Assembly (NCBI GenBank): GCA_026708305.1
Contig: JAPOVD010000007.1
Span: 1 to 64,000, forward strand
DNA from: Nitrososphaerota archaeon
GTDB taxonomy: Archaea > Thermoproteota > Nitrososphaeria > Nitrososphaerales > Nitrosopumilaceae
Length of the DNA stretch: 64,000 nt
Direction of reading: 5' to 3'
Both the position numbers and the translations under genes were made by a program. The notes below the pieces were generated by a model. The model ran no database searches. It was not told where the DNA came from and saw only the letters and a program-made list of their open reading frames with translations. Below are positions 1 to 7,672 of the stretch, one piece after another. Each line of letters starts with the position of its first letter. The stretch's first letter is position 1.

Positions 1-363
1 GTTACTATATTGCACTTTGATATTGAAGATTTTACTTCCATAAAAAAAATACAGACTCCATATGAGATTTCGTCATTAATATTTGAATTATATTCCTTCA
101 TGTCGAAATTTTTTCTTACGCAACAATCATTATCATTTTTTATTGGAGGTGATAATTTTATGGTTTTATCTAATAATGATTATAAAAATCATACAGCTAA
201 ATTCATAGACATGGTTAATAAAAAGTTTAGATTAATTTTAAATTGTGGTGTTGGTAAAAACTCTACATCAAGAAATGCAGCTCAATCTGCTACAGAATCT
301 TTAGATATGATTAGAAAACTAAGAAGCTCAGGAAAGGATAAACCATTAATTTATGAACTTTGA
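1..363 (+). CDS. arfA: GTP cyclohydrolase III (ArfA type), 3' part only
   Basis: C-terminal ~120 residues of an archaeal GTP cyclohydrolase III (MJ0145 family), which opens GTP to the formamidopyrimidine nucleotide that starts archaeal riboflavin and F420 synthesis. The reading frame is open through base 1, so the start lies outside the window. Visible signatures are the FFIGGDN metal-site segment and the C-terminal pattern GVGKNSTSRNAAQSATESLDMIRKLR. The stop overlaps the TTG start of the next gene by 4 bp, and an ArfC-type reductase lies two genes on, so this is a riboflavin/F420 precursor operon. The family assignment is by recognition of the motif pattern; the cut N-terminus cannot be judged. 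Confidence 0.82.
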   Translation, partial: VTILHFDIEDFTSIKKIQTPYEISSLIFELYSFMSKFFLTQQSLSFFIGGDNFMVLSNNDYKNHTAKFIDMVNKKFRLILNCGVGKNSTSRNAAQSATESLDMIRKLRSSGKDKPLIYEL

Positions 364-1547
364 TTTTAAAGAATATTGGTGTATTTTATGGGAAAAATTT
401 ACGATATATTAATTCCACAAATTTAAAGATTAATAATCATTATTTTGATAATATTAGCAAATATTGTAGTAATGAAAACAATGAACCTATAATAGATTGT
501 GAAGGACTTATAATTTTACCTGGATTTATTAATTCTCATACTCATATTGGAGATTCGATAGCTAAAGATGTAAATCTTGATTTGACAGTTAATGAAAAAG
601 TAAATCCAATTTATGGAATTAAAAAACAAATCATAAATAACTCACTACCGACTCATCTCGAAAGCTATATGTATAGTACTTGTAAATCTATGATCAAAAA
701 AGGAATAACAACATTTGTAGATTTTCGAGAAGGTGGAATTCTTGGTGTAACCATGCTAAAAAAAATATTAAGATTAGTACCAATTAAATGTGTAATATTG
801 GGAAGAATAGACTATTATCAAACAAATGAACAGATTATTAAAAATCGATCAATCCCAAAAGACAAGCAAGAAGAATTACGTGTAGTATCAAACAGCGTTG
901 ATGGTTTGGGCATAAGCGGTGCAAATGAGTATAGTGATTCTGTCCTTGCACATTTTTCAAAAATAAACAAATTTAGAGCTATACATGCTGCAGAAACAGA
1001 AGCGAGTATAAAAAAATCAAAACAGCTAACTGGAAAGTCTGAAATACAACGATCGTTGCAAATCAAACCTCATTTCATAATTCATATGACATACGCTTCA
1101 AAATTTGATTTGCATATTGTACGTAAATATACTAATAACATTGTAGTTTGTCCACGTTCTAATGCAGCTATGGCTGAAAAGTTTCCAGATGTATATTCTA
1201 TGCTGAAACTAGGTTATAACGTTTCTCTTGGAACTGATAATGTTATGATAAATTCACCAGATATATTTAGGGAAATGGATTATTTATGGAAAACTGTTAT
1301 GTCTATAAATAATAAGCGAATTGCACCTTTGGACATTTTAAAAATGGCCACTGTTAATGCTGGAAAAATATTTAGAAACAAAGGTGTGATACAAAAAGGA
1401 TCAATTGCAGATTGCATTTTCATTAAAAAGCATGAAGTTGATTTGGACCCCATGCATGATCCTCATGCTGCAATAGTTCATCGTGCATCTGAATCATCAA
1501 TTAGTGCCGTTATGATAAATGGTAAAATAATACATGGTAAAATCTAG
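360..1547 (+). CDS. Amidohydrolase, TRZ/ATZ (deaminase-like) family
   Basis: Metal-dependent TIM-barrel amidohydrolase of 395 residues. The metal and catalytic set of the cytosine/triazine/S-adenosylhomocysteine deaminase group is visible: HTH at residues 60-62, H209 and E212 in IHAAETE, H242 in FIIHMTY, the VCPRSN strand (263-268), and D293 in GTDN. The start is TTG, overlapping the upstream stop by 4 bp. The end overlaps the ArfC-type reductase by 14 bp. It is thus translationally packed between two enzymes of archaeal riboflavin/F420 synthesis. Family membership is seen; the substrate is not. A pyrimidine deaminase or formamide hydrolase in the same pathway is the obvious inference, but other cyclic amidines cannot be excluded. 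Confidence 0.8.
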   Translation: MILKNIGVFYGKNLRYINSTNLKINNHYFDNISKYCSNENNEPIIDCEGLIILPGFINSHTHIGDSIAKDVNLDLTVNEKVNPIYGIKKQIINNSLPTHLESYMYSTCKSMIKKGITTFVDFREGGILGVTMLKKILRLVPIKCVILGRIDYYQTNEQIIKNRSIPKDKQEELRVVSNSVDGLGISGANEYSDSVLAHFSKINKFRAIHAAETEASIKKSKQLTGKSEIQRSLQIKPHFIIHMTYASKFDLHIVRKYTNNIVVCPRSNAAMAEKFPDVYSMLKLGYNVSLGTDNVMINSPDIFREMDYLWKTVMSINNKRIAPLDILKMATVNAGKIFRNKGVIQKGSIADCIFIKKHEVDLDPMHDPHAAIVHRASESSISAVMINGKIIHGKI

Positions 1548-2205
1548 ACCATACATCATTTTGAGTGCAGCCATTTCGTTAGACGGTAAAATTTCTACAA
1601 AATGTGGCGATTCAAATATTTCAAGTGTTGATGATAAAATACGTTTACATAAATTACGTAATACTGTTGATGGTATATTAATAGGAATAAATACTGTTAA
1701 ACAGGATAATCCATTACTAACTATAAGATATATTCAATATAGTAAACATCCTGTTCGTATAATATTGGATTCTAGAGGTTTGATATCATCTAACACTAAA
1801 ATAATAAAAACATCTGATAAATTTAAAACTATAATAGTAGTCTCTGAGAAAATATCTAAAAATAACATAAATAGACTAAAATGTGCACCAGTTGACATGA
1901 TAATATGTGGTAAAAACAAAATAGATATAAAAAATCTACTTGTTCATCTAGTAAAAAAATATTCTATGTCTAGAATTCTTGTGGAAGGCGGAAGTCATAT
2001 AAATTGGAGTTTTATAAGTGAAAATATTTTTGATGAGTTGATAGTGACAATAGCACCTTATTTAGTTGGAGGTACTAATTCGACCTCATTTTTATCTGGC
2101 TCTGGCTTATGTAAGATTAAAGACTCGCCTAAATTGAAATTAAAAAATGTCACGCGTATAAATAATGAATTAGTACTTAATTACCTTAATCAAGATCATC
2201 TTTAA
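1534..2205 (+). CDS. arfC: 2,5-diamino-6-ribosylamino-pyrimidinone 5'-phosphate reductase (ArfC/RibD2 type)
   Basis: A 223-residue stand-alone RibD C-terminal-type reductase, about the length of archaeal MJ0671-type enzymes. They reduce the ribosyl side chain of the GTP-derived pyrimidine to ribityl using NAD(P)H. Motifs: N-terminal strand ILSAAISLDGKIST, IDGILIGINTVKQDNPLLT-like cofactor segment (residues ~45-65), and the C-terminal RILVEGGSHINWSFI block. The gene starts inside the amidohydrolase and its last 20 bp overlap the end of tfe on the other strand. No deaminase domain is fused, so the deaminase needed for riboflavin must be a separate protein. Confidence 0.88.
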   Translation: MVKSRPYIILSAAISLDGKISTKCGDSNISSVDDKIRLHKLRNTVDGILIGINTVKQDNPLLTIRYIQYSKHPVRIILDSRGLISSNTKIIKTSDKFKTIIVVSEKISKNNINRLKCAPVDMIICGKNKIDIKNLLVHLVKKYSMSRILVEGGSHINWSFISENIFDELIVTIAPYLVGGTNSTSFLSGSGLCKIKDSPKLKLKNVTRINNELVLNYLNQDHL

Positions 2206-2722
2206 TTTGTTTAATTTTCATTATTAGAGCTTGTTTGATTTTGTTGTTTTTCTTCAAGTTTAAAACATTCCCACATGTAGAACATTTAAAGAAACATTCT
2301 AGAGATTCATTAAATGTAATTCTTCTACAATCTTCATTACCGCAGTGATAAAATTCATATTTCTCTTCATATTCTAATCTTTGTTGAAGTCTTTTTAGTA
2401 TCTTTTTCTTCTGACTGTTAATGAATTGTTCTACTTCTTCTGCCCTTGTTCTCCATCTATAGACAAACCAACCTTTCCTTTCATCTTTTATTCTAGTACC
2501 CGTTATCAATGCTTTACCAAACAGATCATATAGCACCCTTCTCACCATGTTTATCCTTAATCCTGTTGAGCTTGCAATTTCTTCATCTGTAGCATCCTCT
2601 GATTTCAGAAGAGATCTAGCTACCTTTAGATATTCGTAACCGCCTATCATAGATGCAATCCTAATGAATGGCTCCTCCTGTTTTTCTATCATACTGCTAA
2701 TTTCTGTATATATGTTATTCAT
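2186..2722 (-). CDS. tfe: Transcription initiation factor TFE (alpha subunit)
   Basis: A 178-residue TFIIE-alpha homologue that stabilises the open promoter complex with TBP, TFB and RNA polymerase. N-terminal extended winged helix (residues ~10-95, with TDEEIASSTGLRINMVRRVLYDL and the wing KGWFVYRWRT), a charged linker helix (~95-125), then a zinc ribbon with paired cysteines (CGNEDCRR and CSTCG). The C-terminal tail is lysine-rich. It directly follows trm56 on the same strand with no gap. Length and domain order are normal for archaeal TFE. Confidence 0.95.
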   Translation of the reverse strand: MNNIYTEISSMIEKQEEPFIRIASMIGGYEYLKVARSLLKSEDATDEEIASSTGLRINMVRRVLYDLFGKALITGTRIKDERKGWFVYRWRTRAEEVEQFINSQKKKILKRLQQRLEYEEKYEFYHCGNEDCRRITFNESLECFFKCSTCGNVLNLKKNNKIKQALIMKIKQIKDDLD

Positions 2723-3253
2723 TTAATCAATGTTTTTATTATTAATTATATTTTTACCATTTTTATCAGGTATGATTTCAATTTTTGCATTATGAAATCT
2801 TCTTAGAAATTGTTTACCTCGTTGTATTCTATCTAAAAATACAGCCAATGCACTAATCTCAGAATGCGGTTGGTTTCCTATTGCTACATTGTAATCTGCA
2901 ATATTATAAATTTCTCTAGGCACTTTACTAGATCCAATTATTATAAATATGTTATTGTGTTTTTTTATTTTATAATAAACACAATTGATATTTTCTCCAT
3001 ACATAGTTAAATGAATAATTTTATACGATTTGCGTTTATCTTTAATTAATTTTTTCCAATCTTTAATAAATTCAACTTCGAAATTTCCACCCCATGTTGA
3101 ATTGATTTTTTGCATAGTGTTTTTTATGTCATGGTTATTTTCATGCATATAAATTTTTGATGTATTAAATGCACGAGCTACTAGTACTATATGCGTTGCC
3201 ACTCTGTCATCTCTTACTAAACGTTGTCCAATCTGTAATACTTCTATCATCAT
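2723..3253 (-). CDS. trm56: tRNA (cytidine(56)-2'-O)-methyltransferase (aTrm56)
   Basis: A 176-residue SPOUT-class methyltransferase (former DUF127) that methylates C56 in the T-loop of tRNAs, an archaeal modification. Recognised from the N-terminal VLQIGQRLVRDDRVATHIVLVARAF block and the knot region GSSKVPREIYNIADYNVAIGN followed by QPHSEISALAVFLDRI, which form the S-adenosylmethionine site and dimer interface. The start codon is followed by a second ATG, so the true start may be one codon in. It lies between phoU-like and tfe, all on the minus strand. Confidence 0.9.
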   Translation of the reverse strand: MMIEVLQIGQRLVRDDRVATHIVLVARAFNTSKIYMHENNHDIKNTMQKINSTWGGNFEVEFIKDWKKLIKDKRKSYKIIHLTMYGENINCVYYKIKKHNNIFIIIGSSKVPREIYNIADYNVAIGNQPHSEISALAVFLDRIQRGKQFLRRFHNAKIEIIPDKNGKNIINNKNID

Positions 3254-3284
3254 TTGATACTTTGAAAGGCCATTTTATAACATT

Positions 3285-4337
3285 TCATTTATTATTAGTT
3301 TTTAACACATTTTCTATATTTATATTCAAAACAATTTCTGCTATGTCGCCAGCATATTCTGCTACTCTTTTTATATTTTCAATTATTTTACGTATAAAAT
3401 AAATTTCTTCGTTGTTGGTAATTGGATTTATTTCATTTAAAACATTTTTTTCATATTCCGTTATTTTTAATGTGTTATCCATAGTTATATCGGCATGATT
3501 GAAGTCTTTCTTAAAAAGTGACAAACATGATTGATCTATAAGATATAATGCAAATTCTGTCATCTCTCTTATTTTATGATATATTGATTTTTGGATAGGT
3601 TTTTTAAAATGTATTAATTCTTTTGCAATAAGTACTGCATGATCTCCTGTCCGTTCAATATTTTTTGCAATAACCCTATATCCCAAACAATTTCTAGCGT
3701 TAAAGAATCCCATATTTATTAGCATTGATTTACTTTGTATTGCAATTTTCAATTGTCGTATTATATAAAAACTGAATCGATCGACTTCATCATCTGTTTT
3801 TATTACTTCATTAGCTAAATCTAAATTAGCTTCTTCTTTAATTGCTAACAATACATCCATCAACATCGATTTTGCTAGATGCACCATTCGTTTAAATGCA
3901 TTATCTATAGAAAGACCTAATGAATCTACTAATACTTGGATTACTATATCATTAGTTGAATCTGAAATAATTTCTGTTCCTATTAACATTCTTTTTACAG
4001 CTTCTTTAATTAGATTTCTTTGAGCGGGCTTCATTATACCAAATTTTGGTTTTATATTAATTGTTTTAAATCCTATGAAATATAACGAAATAATTTTTCT
4101 GATTATTGATTTATTATCATCATCATTATTTATTTCTAAAACTGCATCATCATTCTGTATATTGTAAGTTGAATTTTTTGGTGGTATTAATTGTAATGTA
4201 GTATCATGTTGTTTTTTAATTATGATCTGGTCCCCTTTTCTTAATCCTAAATCATTAATCCAATTTTTTGGTAATGATATTATGTATGATGATTTACCAG
4301 TAAACTGGATCTTTCTTATCTCTTCATTTTCGTTCAT
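3285..4337 (-). CDS. PhoU-like regulator with N-terminal AbrB/SpoVT domain
   Basis: A 350-residue archaeal phosphate-uptake regulator-like protein. An N-terminal swapped-hairpin AbrB domain is visible (KSSYIISLPKNWINDLGLRKGDQIII, residues ~14-45), followed by two helical PhoU repeats (~120-225 and ~235-335) containing the ERTGDHAVLIAKELI and VAEYAGDIAEIVLN helices with metal-cluster acidic residues. The combination of DNA-binding and PhoU domains is common in archaea and suggests a regulator of phosphate genes. No Pst transporter genes are adjacent. It is transcribed divergently from the PUA-NAC pair across an 84-bp AT-rich gap. Confidence 0.85.
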   Translation of the reverse strand: MNENEEIRKIQFTGKSSYIISLPKNWINDLGLRKGDQIIIKKQHDTTLQLIPPKNSTYNIQNDDAVLEINNDDDNKSIIRKIISLYFIGFKTINIKPKFGIMKPAQRNLIKEAVKRMLIGTEIISDSTNDIVIQVLVDSLGLSIDNAFKRMVHLAKSMLMDVLLAIKEEANLDLANEVIKTDDEVDRFSFYIIRQLKIAIQSKSMLINMGFFNARNCLGYRVIAKNIERTGDHAVLIAKELIHFKKPIQKSIYHKIREMTEFALYLIDQSCLSLFKKDFNHADITMDNTLKITEYEKNVLNEINPITNNEEIYFIRKIIENIKRVAEYAGDIAEIVLNINIENVLKTNNK

Positions 4338-4421
4338 GATTAATATTGTTTATATCTAATCTATATAGTTAGCTAATTTATATATAAAAATACTAATATT
4401 AAAAGTGAATTCTATTAATAT

Positions 4422-4880
4422 GTGGATTATTTAACTAAATTAAAATATACTATAGATGCATTATTTGGAACTAGTGTCTCTAGATGCTTGATTGGAGATA
4501 TTACGTTTTCATTTTATCCAAAAAACAGACGTTTACGTGATGTTTATTGTGATGGAACTAGACTTTGTACTCTTAGAATAGATGGCGGATTAGCAATCAC
4601 AGTGTACATGGCTAATATGTTGATACATAATAAAAAATTTTTAGAACACTGTCTGGAAATAGATTCTGCATCTAAACATTTTGTAGAACGAGGTATGTCT
4701 GTTTTTTGTAATCATGTCATATGGTGTGGAAAAAAAATCCGCATACAATCTGAAGTACCAGTTTTATATCAAAATAAAGTCATAGCAGTAGGAAAAGCAG
4801 TATTGTCTTATGAAATGATAACATCTCAGGAAAGTGGAGTTGCAGTAAAAATTAGAAATATTTTAAAATGTAATAATTGA
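4422..4880 (+). CDS. PUA-domain RNA-binding protein
   Basis: A 152-residue protein with a C-terminal PUA domain (~70-150; IDSASKHFVERGMSVFCNHV and VPVLYQNKVIAVGKAVLS are typical PUA strands) after a small N-terminal domain like the C2-type region of archaeosine transglycosylases. The start is GTG. Its last 4 bp overlap the start of NAC, a PUA-NAC pairing often seen in archaea. Likely binds tRNA, rRNA or ribosomes. As the tgtA gene in this window appears short for a full-length TgtA, a role with TgtA is conceivable, but nothing here shows it. Confidence 0.75.
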   Translation: MDYLTKLKYTIDALFGTSVSRCLIGDITFSFYPKNRRLRDVYCDGTRLCTLRIDGGLAITVYMANMLIHNKKFLEHCLEIDSASKHFVERGMSVFCNHVIWCGKKIRIQSEVPVLYQNKVIAVGKAVLSYEMITSQESGVAVKIRNILKCNN

Positions 4881-5233
4881 TGTACAATACCATGATGAGA
4901 GGAGGTAACCGTCATCTTAGAAGAATGATGGATAAAATGGGTCTTGATATGAATGAAATACATAATGTAAAAAAAGTAGTAATTACAACTGATAAAAAAG
5001 AAATAATCATAAATAATCCATCAGTGACAGAAATGAAAGCAAAAAATAATTCAATTTTCCAAATTGTCGCTACTGACCTAGAAGAAAAAGAATTAGAAAC
5101 TCCTACATTCAGTAGTGAAGATATAATGATTGTATGTCAACAAGCTCATGTAAATGAAGATAAAGCAATTTCAGCGTTAACAGAATCTAAGGGTGATTTA
5201 GCCCAAGCAATTTTATTATTAACTACAAAATAA
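4877..5233 (+). CDS. nac: Nascent polypeptide-associated complex protein (archaeal NAC)
   Basis: A 118-residue archaeal NAC, a ribosome-bound homodimeric chaperone at the exit tunnel. It has the N-terminal glycine/arginine-rich ribosome anchor (MMRGGNRHLRRMMDKMGLDM), a NAC domain (~30-75; VKKVVITTDKKEIIINNPSV), and a C-terminal UBA domain (~80-118; SSEDIMIVCQQAHVNEDKAI then ALTESKGDLAQAILLL). Length is as usual for the family. Overlaps the PUA gene by 4 bp; likely co-transcribed. Confidence 0.95.
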   Translation: MMYNTMMRGGNRHLRRMMDKMGLDMNEIHNVKKVVITTDKKEIIINNPSVTEMKAKNNSIFQIVATDLEEKELETPTFSSEDIMIVCQQAHVNEDKAISALTESKGDLAQAILLLTTK

Positions 5234-5268
5234 AACATTAAATTACTGATCTATAATTACTAAAATAG

Positions 5269-5589
5269 TTGGGAGAACAAGTAGATAAAATAATTAAAGC
5301 GTTAACTGAGCTAGAATCTGATCTAGGCTCTCTACATAAAGATGTTGAAGTAATGCAACATGAACTAAAATCACAAACTCAAACTGAGATAGAAACCTTA
5401 ACTATGAAGACAAAAGATATGGCGAACACTGAAGCGCAAAAAATGATATCTGTAGCACGTGATCAAGCAAAACTTGAGTCAGATAAAATAATTAAAGATA
5501 ATGAACATAATATAGTAGAATTAAAAAACCAAATTGATGATACAATTGATGGCGTTGTAAATCATATTGTTAAATTAGCTTTAAAATGA
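5269..5589 (+). CDS. Coiled-coil protein resembling A/V-type ATPase stalk subunits
   Basis: A 106-residue, almost entirely helical, charged protein. Heptad-like spacing runs from residue ~5 to ~95, with an alanine/glutamate-rich middle (AQKMISVARDQAKLESDKII) like the peripheral-stalk subunits H/E of archaeal A-type ATP synthase. The start is TTG, 35 bp after nac. No other ATP synthase gene is nearby, so the resemblance may only reflect coiled-coil composition. Function not recognised. Confidence 0.6.
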   Translation: MGEQVDKIIKALTELESDLGSLHKDVEVMQHELKSQTQTEIETLTMKTKDMANTEAQKMISVARDQAKLESDKIIKDNEHNIVELKNQIDDTIDGVVNHIVKLALK

Positions 5590-5590
5590 A

Positions 5591-5660
5591 GTGACAATAC
5601 GTCAACTTTATTTTACAGCATATTCGTAATTTGTCAATTCTATTTTAAACTTATTGTCAC
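5591..5660. repeat. 9-bp inverted repeat in spacer before zinc-ribbon gene
   Basis: GTGACAATA (5591-5599) is repeated as its exact complement TATTGTCAC (5652-5660), with a third TTGTCAAT-like box at 5631-5638. The spacer 5590-5751 holds no other gene. It could be a weak RNA hairpin closing the upstream operon or paired operator sites; there is no T-run directly after the second arm. Confidence 0.4.
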
Positions 5661-5751
5661 GTAAATTACATGTGTGTTTCATTAATTTATGCATTTTATG
5701 TTGATCTTTAAATAGATCCTTTTACTAATAATACTACTTAGAGAGATAAAA

Positions 5752-5991
5752 ATGACATGTAAAGGGATTTGTATAAGATATAAGGCTCAAAAACCTGTTG
5801 GAACTGGTAGATATGCATCTGGACAAAGACGCTGCCAAATATGTGAAATATTCATAAAATGGGAAGGTCTTTGGTGTCCTTGTTGTGGATATAGATTACG
5901 AACTAAACCAAGAAATCTTAAATATAAAGCTAAACTACGTGCTAGAATAGAAGCTGATTCGCATGCAGAAGAATTAACAATAAATGCATAA
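5752..5991 (+). CDS. Small zinc-ribbon protein, conserved type in Nitrososphaerota
   Basis: A 79-residue basic protein with cysteine pairs (CKGIC near residue 3, CQIC at ~29-32, CPCCGYRLR at ~44-52), suggesting one or two zinc sites. The segments KAQKPVGTGRYASGQRRC and YRLRTKPRNLKYKAK look strongly constrained. I recognise it as a small protein type seen in ammonia-oxidising archaea, often in several copies. It may be a nucleic-acid-binding or transcription-associated zinc protein; function unknown. It has its own 160-bp upstream spacer. Confidence 0.75.
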   Translation: MTCKGICIRYKAQKPVGTGRYASGQRRCQICEIFIKWEGLWCPCCGYRLRTKPRNLKYKAKLRARIEADSHAEELTINA

Positions 5992-6006
5992 AATTAATAC
6001 AATATA

Positions 6007-6342
6007 ATGCAAAACTTGGGCCATGTAACAAAGGTTATCAATATTTGTAATAGAAAATTTATACTACATATACTAAAACTAGATAACGGATGTTTTATAA
6101 TAATATCTGAAAACTCTGAAAAAATAGGTTCTATGCTTGCAGCAATTTCAACTAAGATACCTACTACAGTTAGCATAATCCCAGATAGGAATGATCCCTT
6201 TTTTTCTCAATTATTGTCAAAACAAGTTTCTTCAACCATCAATGGTATTTGTATAACCTCAGTGTATTTACTAAAAAAACTCGACACAGAAACTGTTAAA
6301 ATATTGATAACTGATATAATGAAAATAATTAAAAATGCCTGA
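6007..6342 (+). CDS. Unknown protein upstream of ubiD; proteasome-chaperone-like pattern (tentative)
   Basis: A 111-residue protein not confidently recognised. It predicts as alternating strands followed by helices (FILHILKLDNGCFIIISENS, then EKIGSMLAAIS, and a C-terminal helix). This pattern faintly recalls small proteasome assembly chaperones of the PAC3/PAC4 type, but no catalytic or metal residues are evident and the resemblance may be chance. It overlaps the UbiD gene by 8 bp, so it is co-translated with it. Confidence 0.6.
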   Translation: MQNLGHVTKVINICNRKFILHILKLDNGCFIIISENSEKIGSMLAAISTKIPTTVSIIPDRNDPFFSQLLSKQVSSTINGICITSVYLLKKLDTETVKILITDIMKIIKNA

Positions 6343-7636
6343 TCTAAGAGAATATCTAGATTTATTAAAAACTAACAATGACTTAAAAATAATAAAAAAA
6401 AAAGCCAATACAAAATTTGAAATTGCTAGAATTACATCAAAATTCAACAATTCAAGGGCTATTTTGTTTGAAAAAATAGAAAGTAGCAATTTTAAGTTAA
6501 TTTCAAATTTGATCGGCACTAAAAATAGATATGCGCAAGCAATAGGATCTAACGAATTTAATATTCACAGTACAATGGCTAATGCTGTTAATAATGCACA
6601 AGAACCACAAGTGATATCTACTGGAAAGTTCACTGCAAATAGATCCAGAGATCTTTCTATACTTCCAATTGTTACCCATTTTGAAAAGGAACCTGGACCA
6701 TTCATAACTTCATCAATAATAACTGTACAAAACATAAACAATAACACACAGAACTCATCATTTCATAGGCTACAATATCTTGATAATGATCATTTATCAG
6801 TACGGATGGTAGAAGGACGACATTTACACAAAGCATTTGTGGATGCAAAATCACATGGAAATGATCTTAAAGTGGCAATTGTGATTGGAGTGCATCCTGC
6901 AATATCTCTTTCTAGTGCTTATCAACTTGATTATAATCAAAATGAAATATCCATTGCGAACTCAATTTTAAATGATAAGCTTACATTAACCAAATGTCCA
7001 TATACAAGATTATATGTTCCATCTGATACAGAAATAGTTCTAGAAGGTATAATATTAAAAGATAAAACACATAAAGAATGGATGGTTGAAATGTTACAAA
7101 CTTATGATTATGTACGATCCCAACCAGTTTTTGAGTTAAAACAAATTTATTTTAGAAATAATCCTATTTTTCACGATATCTTACCAGGATATTATGAACA
7201 TAGATTGATAATGGGAATGCCAATAGAATCTAAATTAAATAATATACTAAAAACAATTTTTCCACAAGTTAAGCAAGTATGCCTTACAGACGGTGGATGT
7301 AATTGGTTGCATGCAGTAGTACAGATATCCAAAAATAAACAATCTGATCCTAGAAAAATAATAAACAAAATTTTTGTATTGCACAGATCATTAAAAATGG
7401 TGACTGTAGTAGATGACGATATCAATCCCAAAGATCCTATTTCTGTTGAGTATGCTATCGCAACAAGGTTTCAAGCAAAAGAAGATTTGGTATTGATTGA
7501 AAATGTACGTGGATCTAGTTTGGATCCATCAAGTGACCAAAAAAACTTATTAACTTCTAAAGTGGGTATTGACGCAACAAAATCATTTTTAAAAAGAAAA
7601 GCTGGTTTCGAAATAGCACAAATACCTAAATTTTAA
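6335..7636 (+). CDS. UbiD-family (prenyl-FMN-dependent) decarboxylase
   Basis: A 433-residue UbiD family decarboxylase, expected to use prenylated FMN made by a UbiX enzyme. Visible: the N-terminal MPDLREYLDLL block, HRLQYLDNDHLSVRMVEGRH (~145-165), IGVHPAISLSSAY, and the EIVLEG signature (~235). The usual following EGPFG-like segment is replaced by KEWMVEMLQTYD. In archaea a UbiD homologue acts as anhydromevalonate phosphate decarboxylase in the modified mevalonate pathway. This copy is a candidate for that role because an HMG-CoA reductase lies at 29015-30268. The substrate is inferred, not seen. Confidence 0.85.
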   Translation: MPDLREYLDLLKTNNDLKIIKKKANTKFEIARITSKFNNSRAILFEKIESSNFKLISNLIGTKNRYAQAIGSNEFNIHSTMANAVNNAQEPQVISTGKFTANRSRDLSILPIVTHFEKEPGPFITSSIITVQNINNNTQNSSFHRLQYLDNDHLSVRMVEGRHLHKAFVDAKSHGNDLKVAIVIGVHPAISLSSAYQLDYNQNEISIANSILNDKLTLTKCPYTRLYVPSDTEIVLEGIILKDKTHKEWMVEMLQTYDYVRSQPVFELKQIYFRNNPIFHDILPGYYEHRLIMGMPIESKLNNILKTIFPQVKQVCLTDGGCNWLHAVVQISKNKQSDPRKIINKIFVLHRSLKMVTVVDDDINPKDPISVEYAIATRFQAKEDLVLIENVRGSSLDPSSDQKNLLTSKVGIDATKSFLKRKAGFEIAQIPKF

Positions 7637-7672
7637 TACATAATTAGCAACTATTTAAAATGTTAAAATTTT

